Origin: Glandiceps talaboti
Lineage: Eukaryota; Hemichordata; Enteropneusta; Spengelidae
Assembly: GCF_964340395.1 (NCBI RefSeq)
Contig: NC_135567.1
Location: 7,651,158 to 7,715,157 of the forward strand
Length of the DNA: 64,000 nucleotides
Direction: 5' to 3'
Shown piece after piece: positions 1 to 12,036 of the stretch (position 1 is the first letter of the stretch; every line of letters starts with the position of its first letter). The translations under genes were made by a program, and so were the position numbers. The notes under the pieces were generated by a model. The model saw nothing but the letters and a program-made list of their open reading frames with translations, was not told where the DNA came from and did no database searches.

Positions 1-108
1 ATATTACATTGCTTGTTTGACGTCAATAGTGTCTTTTGAAAAGTGGCAGTTTACTTAAAGTCTCGTCGACTGATTTCTAATATGGCTTCGGTCACAATGC
101 TCATTAAC

Positions 109-421
109 ATATAAATTTTTTTGTTAAATTGCAAGAAAAAAATCATTAAAAAAATGAAGTTGTGCTGACTTGAAATTAACAAATCTGAGTAAGCTACCTC
201 CTGCGCATCAACACACCAGATATCAAAGCAATCTGACAGGTAGTATTTGAGGAGATGATGAAAATGTCCTTTTTTGAAAAAAAAATCATAAAAAATTTAA
301 AATGGCACAGATCAACTTGGCATGAACAAATCTGAATAGCCCCCCCCCCCCCTCCCAAGGGAACATGCACACCAAATATCGAAGAATTCTGACTGTCACT
401 TTCGGAGAAGATGATGAAAAT
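109..421. repeat. Two diverged tandem copies of a ~156-bp repeat
   Basis: Two copies lie head to tail. Each has an A-rich start, the word ACAAATCTGA, a segment resembling CACCAGATATCAAAG or CACCAAATATCGAAG, and an end close to ATGATGAAAAT. That end word occurs at 255 and again at 411, so the period is 156. The second copy carries a C-tract at 340-352. The 156-codon minus-strand ORF over 194-664 is only an open stretch through this repeat and resembles no protein I know. The consensus looks like the dispersed non-coding repeats common in marine invertebrate genomes; that comparison is from general knowledge, not a search. Confidence 0.6.
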
Positions 422-698
422 ATAAAAGTTTGACGGACACCAATGATTCCACCTATACTGTCGTTTGACAGAGAGAGAATTAAGAGAAAAACTTGTCCTC
501 ATAAGGAGTGTAAAAGATAACATTTCAAGTATACGACAAGGGAAATGATCTTCACTGTCGATTACCGTACAACATGAAAGTGTCAACACGCAAGTCAATA
601 TACAAAATCGTGCAAATAATAAACTAACAACTATGCCAATATGTATTATAGGATATATGAGCATTCATGTTATGTCCCATTATTTTTTCAAAGTTATC

Positions 699-735
699 TT
701 TGCTGACAAATGTTATGTTGATTACTGTACTTTTA
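699..735 (+). repeat. Partial copy of the 175-bp repeat
   Basis: The words TCTTTGCTGACAAATGTTAT and TTGATTACTGTACTTTTAAA closely match 1461-1505, the segment joining the two copies of the 175-bp repeat. It is therefore a third, truncated copy about 760 bases away, showing the family is dispersed as well as tandem. Confidence 0.55.
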
Positions 736-1097
736 AACATGCAACTGGCAGCGCCTGGAACCATTTTTGCATACGACTGACTGTATGTTTGGAGGTGGAG
801 AACTTGTGATGACTCACTGGCAAGTAATCACCAAAATATAAACATTCCCTATATCTGTGTTTTTCACATGCAAATGCCGCATATTTTAATAATAATGAAT
901 GACACACAATCTAAGCAGCTGTTTCCAGGGGAATTTGTCTCATTTGGAGAGTTTTTTTTCATTCTATGAAACAAACAGACTGATTTTCAACTAATTTGTG
1001 TATCAAGTTACCATCCTACGACATTCACAAACAATTTGTACATGATACATGACCTGTGTGTTTCTCGGCGCATAGAAAAATGCTGAAAACAGGACCC

Positions 1098-1322
1098 AGA
1101 AGCTAGTGCATAGTTTAGCCATAATCCTCTTTATATAGGGCAGTTCTGTTCAGAAGCTAGTGCACTGTACAACAGTTTGAATTTCCCGCATTTGCATAGA
1201 TTAGCCATAATCCTCTTTATATAGGGCAGTTCTGTTCAGAAGCTAGTGCTCTGTACAACAGTTTGAATTTCCCGCATTTGCATAGATTAGCCATAATCCT
1301 CTTTATATAGGGCAGTTCTGTC
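1098..1322 (+). repeat. 86-bp tandem repeat, ~2.6 copies
   Basis: The word TTAGCCATAATCCTC starts at 1115, 1201 and 1287, giving an exact 86-bp period. Copies are nearly identical (for example GTGCACTG against GTGCTCTG), so the duplication is recent. A further single copy, diverged and reverse-complemented, is at 18605-18655. Confidence 0.85.
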
Positions 1323-1625
1323 TTTAAATTGATTGATACGTTCAATGACACCACAGCAAGTACATCTAGCAGTGTAACAGGGCTTGTATCTACAATAATC
1401 TGCTCGGATTTCGCGAAGTTATTTTTTAAAAATTGTTTTACTGTAATAAAAAATAAATACGTCTTTGCTGACAAATGTTCTGTTGATTGATGTACTTTTT
1501 AAATTGATTGATACGTCCAATGACACCACAACAAGTACATCTAACAGTGTAACAAGGCTTGTATCTACAACTAATCTGCTCGGATTTTGCGTTGTTATTT
1601 ATTTTAATAATTGTTTTATTTTAAT
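1323..1625 (+). repeat. 175-bp direct repeat, ~1.7 copies
   Basis: TTTAAATTGATTGATACG begins at 1323 and again at 1498. The following ~120 bases match with scattered substitutions, mostly transitions, for example CAGCAAGTACATCTAGC against CAACAAGTACATCTAAC. It directly abuts the 86-bp repeat, so 1098-1625 is a composite repeat block. Confidence 0.8.
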
Positions 1626-1639
1626 AAATGATATTCAAT

Positions 1640-2096
1640 GACATGACAGGTTGTTGTGGCTTGATTCTCCTCATATTGGCAGATGAATGAATAATTTGGT
1701 TGTTATCTCTGATGACTTTATTAGTTGATGATGGTCACACTTAGCAACCCAAGTTACACAGATATTGTGCTGTCTGTCTATTAACTATTACTACACCTCG
1801 ACATTCTTACACAAGCTGTCATTGGTCAGAATCGAATCACATGACCTACTTTAAATAGATTATTGCCAGAGCGTGCACAGACTAATTCTCGGCAATATTG
1901 CCAGCTGGATTTATTTTGACCGTTGCATATTTATTCTGCACATGTTTTTCAGTTTTACGTGCTCAAGATGGCAAACTAACTACAGTGAGTCACATAAGCT
2001 TATTTCTTGCAGAAATTTGAATAAATACAATTACAGATTAGCTGTGGGGCACTACAGATTCTACAAATAATGCATAAAATTAATAACACACGCGTT
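1640..2096. other. Unassigned AT-rich DNA
   Basis: I see no recognisable gene, RNA or repeat here. The only ORF (65 codons, 1873-2070) has no protein-like features. Confidence 0.5.
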
Positions 2097-2231
2097 GGGA
2101 AATATCACAATTTAATACCTGCCCTCAGGCACTCTTTACCAAAATTTTGATGATGCCTTCGGCTTGGGCATCATTAAAATCTTGGTAAAGAGTGCCAACC
2201 CTTGTGAAGGCACTAAATTGTGATATTGCCC
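2097..2231. mobile_element. Fold-back (hairpin) element, MITE-like
   Basis: The left arm (2097-2157) and right arm (2167-2231) are inverted copies of one another around a ~9-base loop. Outer ends pair as GGGAAATATCACAATTTA with TAAATTGTGATATTGCCC, inner ends as GATGATGCC with GGCATCATT. Both arms contain the ACTCTTTACCAA word or its complement. Identity between arms is roughly 80 percent, with one short indel. No transposase is encoded and no target-site duplication is obvious, so a non-autonomous fold-back or MITE copy is the best reading. Confidence 0.75.
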
Positions 2232-2698
2232 TTATCAATCCAAGAGACGAGATAATCGAGATCTTTTAGCAGCTGGAAGGGGTCGTTCGGATAGTTGATT
2301 TGTCTCTATAAAAGTCAGTCATCTGCAGATAGTCGAAGATTTGTATCTTTGGAAAATATTTTCGCAGGTGTCTTTTAGATAGAAAAAGAAGAGAAAAAGT
2401 CCTAATACGGTACCGTGTGAAACACCCGGGTCAACTACAATTGGTGTTGAAAGTTCTCCATCAACATCAACACGTTGTTGTCTGTTGTTATCGCATGGTT
2501 AGAAATTTATACTTTTACCACGAATTCCGTAATAATGCAATTTGTGTTGCCGTTGTGTGTGGAAGAAAATCGAATCCTAACAGGTGGATGTCATTTTAGT
2601 TCGTATGTGGTCACTCATAATTTGTAGAAGATCGGTTTTTAAAAAGATCCATGCTTCATTCGATGTAAGGTTCAGGTTTTGTTCCTTGTATTTATGTA
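2232..2698. other. Unassigned DNA
   Basis: The two ORFs here (60 and 90 codons) lack protein-like composition, and the second runs into the TTTA microsatellite. Nothing else is recognisable. Confidence 0.5.
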
Positions 2699-2702
2699 AT
2701 AT

Positions 2703-2762
<60 letters not shown>
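2699..2762 (+). repeat. (TTTA)n microsatellite
   Basis: An uninterrupted run of about 16 copies of the tetranucleotide TTTA. Confidence 0.97.
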
Positions 2763-2891
2763 TATTTACTTTCTTCATAAACCAGTCTTGTTAACTTCAT
2801 TTTGGAGAGATCATCTTTATAGAATTGGTAATTTTTTGTTGGTTTTCTGCAGTTGAATTTTGCTTTAGGAGGCGAACAGTTTTTACGGCCA

Positions 2892-2993
2892 GGGGGGGGG
2901 GGGGCAAATAAAAGGGGGGGGGACACCTTAATTTGGAACTCAAAGAAGGGGAAGTCGTCATTTTTACGAAGTGAATACAGGGGGGGGGGGGGG
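2892..2993 (+). other. Cluster of three long G-tracts
   Basis: Runs of 9 to 14 guanines begin near 2892, 2914 and 2980, separated by 10 and about 58 bases. Such tracts can form intra- or inter-tract G-quadruplexes on the plus strand; whether they do is inference. ORFs crossing them on either strand are artefacts of the homopolymers. Confidence 0.8.
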
Positions 2994-3826
2994 TCACCTT
3001 GTTTTCAACTAAACAAAATCATGAGCCATGCTCCTGTACTTAAATGTCCATACATTTAATATCATAACTAGGCCAAAGCCCCTAAGCTCGCACAGCTTGG
3101 TAGATTCATTTGTGAGCGGCTGCCTCACGATGATATCATAGATAGCACTCTCACCCTGGAGATTGCACATCGTATATAGAACATGCATACAAAACCATAG
3201 TACTGCAATGCATTCTTGGGTAAAACCACCAAAAAGAAATTGCATAGTATATAGGACGCGCATGCGTACTAGTCATTGGGCCACTATGCTGCCACTTGTG
3301 GGCAGTGTGCAAGCTATTACACAAAACATGTATGTGCATAAAATAAACCATAAACAAATAGCTATAAATATACAATCGTTCAAATGTAACATGAACTCTG
3401 TCTCTTGATTCATCCAACACATATGGTATGGCATCACAACACTGCACCATGGCCACCTTTAAGCAAAAGTTATTTGTTAGAAATGACTTCTCGCTGTTGC
3501 ACGCCATGAGTTTCATTGTGTCATCTTGTGGTAGAAAAACTTTGCATGTGTAGCTGTACATGTAACACATAAGAAATGAAATACCTTAAGATTTACTGGC
3601 TCTAAAATCTGTTCCTCCATTGACTTGAACATGTGGAATTACAAACATAACCAATTTAGGACACTTTGAAATAATATGTGGCAAACACTGTGACTGAAAG
3701 TGCCTGACCAAGCCTGTGTCTAGATATTGGATATTCAATGTCCATTTATATAGTTAGTCTAGTTCTTTGTACAGCTAATGTATGATAACTACAATCATAT
3801 CCATTAGAAGTCCTAAATTGATTTAT
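2994..3826. other. Unassigned DNA with one long minus-strand ORF
   Basis: A 139-codon minus-strand ORF spans 3151-3570. It has many Met, His, Cys and Tyr and no family signature, and I found no convincing splice sites bounding it. The palindromic word CGCGCATGCG at 3258-3267 is close to the NRF-1 core (GCGCATGCGC), which often marks animal promoters, but no transcript evidence supports one here. Confidence 0.4.
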
Positions 3827-4179
3827 GGTTGAGATCAATAGTAAATTCTTTTAGTGTGGAGTGGGGGTGAGAGGAGGTATTTCATAATGAAATCTGTTTT
3901 GTACCACAATACAAACATTTCTAAAAATGTCATATTGAGAAATGGGGAAATAAAATTGTTATATATGGCACTAAAATACATTTATTGTGCCAATAATAGG
4001 GCTATTTTTCCTCACTACATACTGGCTTTGTATTCATAGCACTACATAATACTACATACTGATTTGAAATTGATTGTGCTGTATACAACAATTTTACCAA
4101 TTTAGTTAGAAGGGGGTGGGGAAGGGGTTCTAAGGCCTTACTAAAAGAATGGTGGTTTTTTATCTACTGATCTCACCCC
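3827..4179 (-). mobile_element. Non-autonomous terminal-inverted-repeat element, copy A (353 bp)
   Basis: The left end reads GGTTGAGATCAATAG. The right end, reverse-complemented, reads GGGGTGAGATCAGTAG. Both are followed within ~25 bases by TTCTTTTAGT. Read on the minus strand, the interior matches the element at 12037-13350 in the same order: a CACAAT..ATTTCAAAT segment, one 37-bp motif, a GGAAAAA segment, TTTTAGTGCCAT, then GGTACAAA.CAGAT. The 61-codon ORF at 3854-4039 is incidental. No transposase and no clear target duplication are visible, so the superfamily is undetermined. Confidence 0.7.
4013..4062 (-). repeat. Single (~1.3) unit of the 37-bp motif inside copy A
   Basis: The reverse complement contains GTAGTGCTATGAATACAAAG flanked by CAGTATGTAGTATTATG, the same word as the units amplified at 12167-13210. 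The TAGTATTATG form occurs among the amplified units too. This is the unexpanded state of that minisatellite. Confidence 0.85.
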
Positions 4180-5100
4180 AAATGTGTTGATTTATCACAT
4201 ATGTACACACTACATGTCTTATCAAAAATTAATTTTCTGTGTTTGTGTTTCACTTCATCTCTGATACATGTGACCATCACCAAGTTTAATACATGTTACC
4301 AGGTTGCATGTGAAACCCCCTTTTCTCTTGCTATTGTTTTACACCATAAACTACCAAGAAAGAAATATATTCCAAGGTGAACACAATATTAATCGGATTC
4401 TCGGAGGATATATATTATGTGAATGACTGATAAACAAAGTTATAAACACAGACTTGTTTGATGATGATCTAGTAAAGGGCTATTTACTGTAGCCAGAACT
4501 TCTATAGTACTGACACGGTGCAAAGTTATGAGGAAAATTAGATTTTACATCTCCCCTGGAATATCTAGTATCCACATTGAGTGACTGTATACTGCGAGTA
4601 AAATTTTGTCAGCAGATCATAATATTACATTTCCTTGGTATTAGAATGTATTTATTTTCAAGGCTATCGTGTTGCCAGCAATATACTGGACAACATAGCC
4701 AATAGTAAATGAATTGAATTAGTAATCTAGTTTAGAAAATGCTGTAAATTATACTACTTGAAATGTTGTCTTAAAGTATGTCTTTAAAACTTAGTTTTAA
4801 AATGTCAATAGTCTTTCTTATTTCAAATAGATGCCAATTCAACAGAGAGGGTGCTTGCACTTGAAAAGCCATCTGACCCTAAGATTTATTAACATTGTCA
4901 TGTGGTTGGACTACGAGTAGCTTTTCAGCAAAACAAAGATTTGGTGTTGGAACATAAATACTGTCTGATCCCTGGAAACAGTAAATAATGGTATAAGTTT
5001 AGGGTGTAAATAAATATACAAAATGTAGCTCTACCCTCTCCCCCCCCCCCAATATATCTCTGAGCGGCAAAATACAAGGAAGGCATATATTCCATTAAAA
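4180..5100. other. Unassigned AT-rich DNA
   Basis: I see no recognisable gene or repeat, apart from a 10-base C-run at 5041-5050. Confidence 0.5.
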
Positions 5101-5110
5101 CTTTACACTG

Positions 5111-5690
5111 TTATGCAGTATACTCTTTCAATAAATCTTTATGTAATGATGCTATAAATCGTTGTCTTCTCGGTTCGTTTCTGGTGACCTGATTTATTGA
5201 ATTCAATGTGTTTGCACCTGTGTATGTCATTGATTGTTTACTATAATATGTTTCAACAGAAGGTACACATAAATTATCCTGGTATTTTTGTATTGCAGTC
5301 ATAGTTTAATTAACACATTGCAGTATTCATCAATAGAGTGTGGTACATTTTTGTGCAGCAAATCATAAACAAAGGTACTGACCAAACATCTATGCAGCTT
5401 ATATACATAGAGAATCTAGCTAATGATGACATCCTCTAATGGAGCTGTATACAATGTGAATAGCATAGGACCTACAACTGATCATTGTGGGACACCGTAC
5501 TTTAAATGTGACATAGAAGATGTTGCAGACATCACTTTGACATGTTGATGGCGATTGAGAATGTATGATATAAACCAGGCTAGAGCTGTGCCAGTGACAC
5601 CAAAACGAAATTCCAGTCTATTTAACAAAATTTTATGGTCGATTTGACCACGGCTGCTGATAGATCCAACATGATAAGACTGACAGCCTT
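5111..5690 (-). pseudogene. Decayed non-LTR retrotransposon reverse transcriptase (relic 1)
   Basis: Read on the minus strand, the translation shows the reverse transcriptase finger/palm order. An LIMLDLSAA block (near 5680-5653) is followed, after a frameshift, by DHKILLNRLEFRFGVTGTAL and AWF (5636-5568). Next comes a GVPQ block followed by SVVGPMLFTLYTAPLED (5500-5445). The glycine of the conserved GVPQG motif is replaced by TGA (minus-strand stop at 5484-5482), and the YADD catalytic region downstream cannot be read. A 63-codon ORF at 5111-5302 ends the element and resembles the C-terminal tail of such proteins (SMTYTGANTLNSI, RNEP). The family is of the CR1/Jockey type broadly. It is clearly dead; the clade is not assigned. 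Confidence 0.85.
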
Positions 5691-5719
5691 CTTATTATTT
5701 CAATCAGCAGCTCATTGTT

Positions 5720-7473
5720 GCTGGGCACCGAGCCCATTCCGAAGCGTCGAGACCTTGGTTTCGAAGTACTCTAGAAATTTGCATCGAATATTCTTGACAG
5801 GGATGTCACATGTATTGGTTTTTAATGCCTGGGTACTAGATAACTCAGAAACGGTGTTGTATAGCTTTTTGTTGTCTGCTTCCTCTCTTCAAGTCCAATG
5901 ATAGGTTGATTTCGGTTTATCGCACAGATGAAAGTATTCAAGTCTTTTGGTTAGAAAAAAATAGCGATCAATTTCAAATTGCGAAATACGCCATTTAGGT
6001 TCTAACTTACGCATATCTTTCCTCAACACTATGAATTCGTCGCAAAACCACAAGGCCAACACTTTAGAGTGCAGAATGTCAGTGATCTTTCACGTGAATC
6101 AGGGTCTTCAAAACAAAAATCCAAGTCAATTACAAACAGAAGATGACTATACACCGGAGCAGCTGTTTCTAAGAGTTGAGAATTCAGAAGTCGGTGGTTA
6201 AGTTGTTGATTTATTTTTTGTACATTTTTGGAGGACGATAGATCGCAATAACAAGCAGAGACTGACTTGATGATCGGAAATTTATATCTAGTGACTCAAT
6301 GGTTTTTATCATTTCTTATTCTTGTAAAACAATCACGTGTACAAGAACTTTGCATTTCCAAATAATACAATTCATTTTTAGAATAAACTTAGGATTATTT
6401 GGTTTCCATGGACTTAGTAAGAATTTAAACCCCTTTGAAGTTTCGCCATTCAATTTATGGTAGTATTTTCAGTAAAATGAAACATTTGAATTTGATATTT
6501 CATAGCCTTCTTGACATAGCTAATCATTTGTCTCGCACAGATTAATGTTCTATGTAAATTCATGTTATACCAGGCAAACCGTTAAATTTAAATTTTAGTC
6601 AGTACTTAAAATGTCTGATTGCGGGACAAATCAGAGCTCAATTACAATGTCGATATTTTTCTGATTCAATTCTTACAATATTATTATTATTAACAGAGAA
6701 GACAGATAAATGAAAGAAACTAAACACTCCTTTTAACACTAATATGGTTTGAAAGTATCATTTCAGTCTATCACATGTTTTTGTAAATTTACGACACTGA
6801 TGATGACAGGAGTAAATAAAAGAATAATATGAAAGATATTGGCAGTTTAATTTGGTGACAAGAATGGTGAAATGAATAGGAATCACATAATAACTTCATG
6901 TCCTAGTGAACCTTCAATATAAGTAAACTCAGCTTATAATACCAAAGTGTATGAGAAAATTGTGTTTCTTCAAGTTCTAATAAGTTGACTTGATATCAGT
7001 ACGGTGTATGAGAACAATATGTACACATCAGTATACACCGGTATCAGTAATATCGGACTGACTTTTGTAACATTGTTGGTTAGATGCATAAATATCATTA
7101 TACCGTAAGGTTGATATTTCATGCAAGATGTGGTGGCTTATATTTATTGTCTTGATTTTTCCGTTAGGTAATAGCAACACAGAAATGTGAGTTACCTTTG
7201 GTGATATTAAAGGGTACATTGGACAGTAGCCCATATGTAATTTGTTATTTCAAAGCCTTGTCAAATACACGTTACTTGCAATGGGAGAGTTTGGGAAAAT
7301 GATATATGTTGTTTATGCTAATTATGCAAATTAGTAGTTAATATAGACCTTTTGATGTACTTTACATGTAAGGGGGATTTGATGATGATGACAAACATGC
7401 TAAATTCATTTCCTACTGTAATGTAAATGAAAGGAAATATAGCTTTCACATATTTGTATTAAATTTGAATATA
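5720..7473. other. Unassigned AT-rich DNA
   Basis: Both strands lack a protein signature, a splice-bounded ORF or an RNA gene that I can recognise. The 68-codon minus-strand ORF at 7028-7234 has no family features. Confidence 0.5.
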
Positions 7474-7626
7474 CTGATTATAGTTTTACATAATATACAT
7501 ATTAATATGCTGATTATAGTTTTACATAATATACATATTCATTATGCTGATTATACTTTTACATAATTTACATATTAATTATGCTGATTATACTTATACA
7601 TAATATACATATTAATTATGCTGATA
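7474..7626 (+). repeat. AT-rich 36-37 bp tandem repeat, ~4 copies
   Basis: The word CTGATTATA or CTGATAA begins at 7474, 7510, 7547, 7584 and 7621. Each unit also contains TTACATAATATACATATTA with small changes. This 37-bp period is unrelated in sequence to the 37-bp minisatellite at 12.2 kb. Confidence 0.85.
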
Positions 7627-8889
7627 AGTAAACACATATCACTCATGAGTTTTTTGATGACGATAAAAAATTATAAAGGTAGTTTTCCATTTCAATCCTT
7701 AAACTGATAGAAGTATAACATGCCTTGGTTTTTTTGAAATGATTCATATGTATACATTTTTTGTTATTCATATGAATTAAACTACTAAAACACACCAACT
7801 GAGTTATTAAGCATGTGAAAATGATGTAGTAGATGTATAATAATATAATCATCAAAAGATGGTCCTAGTATGCTTTATCAGGCTTAGACTTATCCATAGA
7901 CATATTACATATATCTTTGCTACCACCCTTAGACCTACATTTGTATCAATAGACATGCTACATGCCAGGTTTATTTAGCAAAAACAGCATTTTATGAATA
8001 TGATATTTCCGCTAATTATGCTGTTCACTAAAAACCCTCACTGTCACCATATTCCATCACTTGGACTTTTCTTGACTTTTGATATGTTGTTCAGCTTAAA
8101 ATTCTGAGTAAGATGCACTTAAAAATAATTTATGTGGCAATTAAAACCGGGTCAACCCTTATTCTGATTGGACTAAACTCTCAAGTATAGATGTGATATC
8201 ATCGTTACCAGGAGGACAAGATAATTGAACTAGGGGAACTTGACAAAGTGATATTATTACGAGGCAATCTCAATGGTATTAAATGAATGTCTCAATAAGG
8301 AAAAAAGCCTCATCTTCAAAATAGAAACAACTACGACCGGCCTTATAACAAATACATGGTCATGATACCAAATGCGAAGGGCATCACGAGGAACTGTGTC
8401 GGATCAACAGCAAATATAACATCTCTGAGTCAGTGGCACTCAAACAGCAAACCACTCCACAACAACGCTTTAATGTCACGCAAGGAAAATACATCATCTG
8501 AACATTGAACCTGGGTGATATATAATGAGGTACCGTTTCAGGACTGTATTCAAATGTATATAGGAGAATCAGGACGACAATATAATAGCAAACAACATCA
8601 AATGCAACCATCTCAAAATGAACAGTAACAGGGATGTTGAACTTTTGACATCTACAGTCATACCGCCACCTACATGTAGTGGTCAGTTGTTACTATGGAA
8701 TTTGTGATTATGATGAGGATCGTCGGCCAAGAAAGATACAAATCATTGACCTTCTTGTGTGTCATACCCTGTGCAAGTATTTTGGATCTACTAAGTTGAT
8801 AACCAGTTTTGGTCAATCCAGTTTAGGGTTTTGTATCGCACTTTCACTATATTATGGTGGCTCACAAATAACAAGACCAAACAAAAAGT
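7627..8889. other. Unassigned DNA
   Basis: ORFs of 70-75 codons at 7643-7855, 8384-8611 and 8679-8891 have no recognisable domain. Nothing else stands out. Confidence 0.5.
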
Positions 8890-9240
8890 AATAACACAAA
8901 AACTTTAATTTTCAACACAAAAACTTACAAAATTTCATCAAAAGTTTAATTTCGACAACAAAACATTCCTTTCCATACACGCATTTTAATTTGAAACTGT
9001 GAAACTGTGAACATCAAAATTCAATAGGGAAACACCACAAAGTAAATCTGTGGACACACAAACTTAATTTAAAAATAACGCAAAAATCAACCTTGGAACG
9101 CAAAAATCTCAATTTGAAAACAACACGAACTTAACCTGTGGTAGCACAAAACTCAATTTGAAAACAACATATACTTAATCTGTGGACGTGTAAAAACTAC
9201 ACAAGGTCAACGACAAAACATAAAAACCCACGGCAAATTA
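8890..9240 (+). repeat. Degenerate A-rich tandem repeat
   Basis: Variants of CACAAAAACTTAATTT, CTCAATTTGAAAACAACA and CTTAATCTGTGGAC recur about every 50-60 bases. The clearest pair is around 9100-9185. Copies are diverged, so the period is approximate and the array is old. Confidence 0.6.
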
Positions 9241-9577
9241 AAAACCAATGGTAGAAGTAGAATCTGGTGGCGAAAATGCAACATGTACAAATGGCGTCAC
9301 ATGGGTGTTTATTATTGGTGCACAACGGTTGTGTGAATTTTCTTTAATATCAAGATAAAGACTATAGTTTTGTGAGGGGTGAACAAATGTGATGGTCATG
9401 AAAAATGATAATTGTTAGTTAAGTCATGTTGTCCTTCCAAGTTTCAATTAAGCTGATGTGATAGACTCTATCATAAAATGAGACACACAAATGCTGCTAT
9501 TAAACATCTAAAATGCTAACACATCGTCTGGCTAAACTTACATGTTTTATAATATATGCATGCATACATCCATTTCA

Positions 9578-9785
9578 TTCCACCCATCCATCCATCCATC
9601 CATACATCCATACATACATAATATTGCATGCATGCAAGCATCATATGCCCGTGAATGAATGAATGAATGAATGAATGAATGAATGAATGAATGAATGAAT
9701 GAATGAATGAATAAATAAATACATAAGTAAGTAAGTAAGTAACTAACTAACTAACTAAATAAATAAATAAATAAATAAATAAATA
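9578..9785 (+). repeat. Composite tetranucleotide microsatellite
   Basis: In order: (CATC)n and CATA units (9584-9620), TGCATGCATGCA (9626-9637), (GAAT)15 at 9652-9711, a short AAAT stretch, (AAGT)n at 9725-9741, (AACT)n at 9742-9757 and (AAAT)n to 9785. Adjacent blocks differ by one base per tetramer. Confidence 0.95.
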
Positions 9786-12036
9786 CAATGGAATTTTATG
9801 AGCACCCATCCTTCGTTTGCAATGAAAACAATATAAACAAACTAAAAAAATACTTAATCTGCGATATTTATTGGACAAAGGTAACTACAATGTATCTTGC
9901 ATCTCTAAAAAATAAAATATGTACAACTCTTGAATCCAAACATCCTATCGCCTGACATTAATACAAATAAAAGAAAGGTTAAAATTCATTCCTTACTACG
10001 TTGATACTTGTCATTGGTAAACCTTATATAACATCATTTTATGAGCCTACTCTAAATGTAATATAAAGGTAAAGGTTGTAAAGGTTAATGTCACTCAAGG
10101 AAATAAATATATTGTTATCAACTAGTTACTGGCAAATTACTTTATGATTTCATGTCATATAAATATATCTATTCAACTAATACTCATGTGTGTCTGCTAA
10201 GTCTAATAATGCTACATGCAGATCAATTCATGAATATTCATTGTTAAAGTAATACATATGTATGTATGCCCAGTCCCATGATGCAACACTGTGGACCACT
10301 ATAGTTTGTTTTGTAGTTTCTTGGTAATCTATAAAATCTATGTGATGTGAAATTATGAGTTGACTCTCCAGACCCCAAAGTTTATGGAAGCCCCTTTATA
10401 TCCTGGAGTGATGTTTCCCTTTCATTCACCTTAGTTTTTACCAATACAAATCTATTTTGCTTGTGTATTGTCATGTTGTCACTTTATGCTTAACCTGAGT
10501 ACAAATGTATGCCAAAGACAATCTCAACTGAAATCTATAAATGACCTAGAGTTCATATATAATAACTTTCAGTGTGTCTCAATACTGTATTGTAAATTTG
10601 CATCCAGTAAGACAATGGGTCTATAAACAGCACTATAACAATATTTAAAAAATCATAAAACTACAGAAATTAGATAACTTTAAAAATTTAGAATTAACAT
10701 TTTAAAAAGAACAATAAAGAAAGTAGTGTTGAAGCACAATTTTGTTATTTTTACCAAACACCATCTTTTTAGACCCTACTTTTATACCAGTACCATGGAT
10801 CATGTACATATCTTGCTTGAACAACCTTTACATCTCAACACCCTAATATCCCTATCAACAGCCTCAGGATTTGTTGACTAAGTTGTTTTCACACATCCTC
10901 ACACACTTTACTGAGCCTCTAGCAAGACTGAACCCGCACTCTGTGAAATATGATGCTTGTAATGAGGAGTGACTCATATGTAAATTTAATTCTGAAAGCT
11001 TGTCACAGGGTTTCTCACCATTTCTTTGCACTACACAGTCAATGGTATTAGTCAGTTCTCATACAGATTAATGGTGGCTACAAACTATTTTAATGTATTT
11101 AAAAGTAAAAGTTTCTGAGAAGATTTTAAACTTTATAATTGTGCCTTGTACTCTTCCATCAGTATGCAATATTCTTTCTACATTTAATGGAAGCATATTT
11201 GTTGATATGTTTATGTTTTCAAACTACATTATAATAAGTGTAACGATATACCAACAAGGATACATAGCAATGTTAATGTGGATTAAAGTTGTATACATAT
11301 CATCCACTAAGATAACAGCATTGGTCTACTATGCATGAACTTAGAAAATTATCATTTAGCATTAAATCACAAACTTTGAAAATCACTATATAAAATAATA
11401 TGAACTTGAGAAATCACTGAACATCATGAACTTTGAATAAATTACTAGCTAACATAATAGTATAATGGACTTACCAATCAGACTTCAGTTAAACTTCAGT
11501 GTAAAATATAGTTAAATGAAAATATTATTGATTTAACTAATATAGATTGACATTCTCAGATCACATGACATACCAACTACAACAACATAAATCTACTGTA
11601 ACAGTAACCCATCTACAATGTTGATGTGTCTACAATAGCTTTCACCTACACTCAGCTTGTTATACTAGCTATTCAAATTAGATAAGTTAGCTACATTCCA
11701 AAAATGCTATTAGACATACCTGTGTATGACTGTATTTATATATTCACACAATATTTGCTGTATATGCCAACTACACATACATTATCACATTTTATGTTTG
11801 GTCCTTGTAAGTAGAAGGCTGAGTGTCCCAGTTATACATATAATGATAACACACACTATAGCCACTCAGCTATGGCAGCATTTTCAAAGCACAATATTTA
11901 CTAGATAAAGCATTTTATCACAAGCTAAGTGTAAGTTTAGTAGAAATCTCATAGACACGGACCAGGGATGCAGACAGATATTGTAGACGTTTCTCAGATG
12001 AAAGATCAAATACCCTGATGATTTATGACATAGTAA
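9786..12036. other. Unassigned AT-rich DNA
   Basis: No gene is recognised. ORFs at 11093-11338 and 11726-11908 are low-complexity AT-rich stretches. A dispersed ~75-bp repeat copy lies at 10341-10416 and is listed separately. Confidence 0.5.
10341..10416 (+). repeat. Dispersed ~75-bp repeat, copy 1
   Basis: TGTGATGTGAAATTATGAG, TGACTCTCCAGA and a later CCTGGAGT match 13560-13638 in the same order and spacing, at roughly 70 percent identity. Confidence 0.55.

Noticed and set aside
194-664. A 156-codon minus-strand ORF.
   Set aside because: It reads through a two-copy dispersed repeat and a C/G homopolymer, with no domain and no splice support.
3151-3570. A 139-codon minus-strand ORF, possible exon.
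   Set aside because: Composition is unusual, no family motif was found and no convincing acceptor or donor bounds it.
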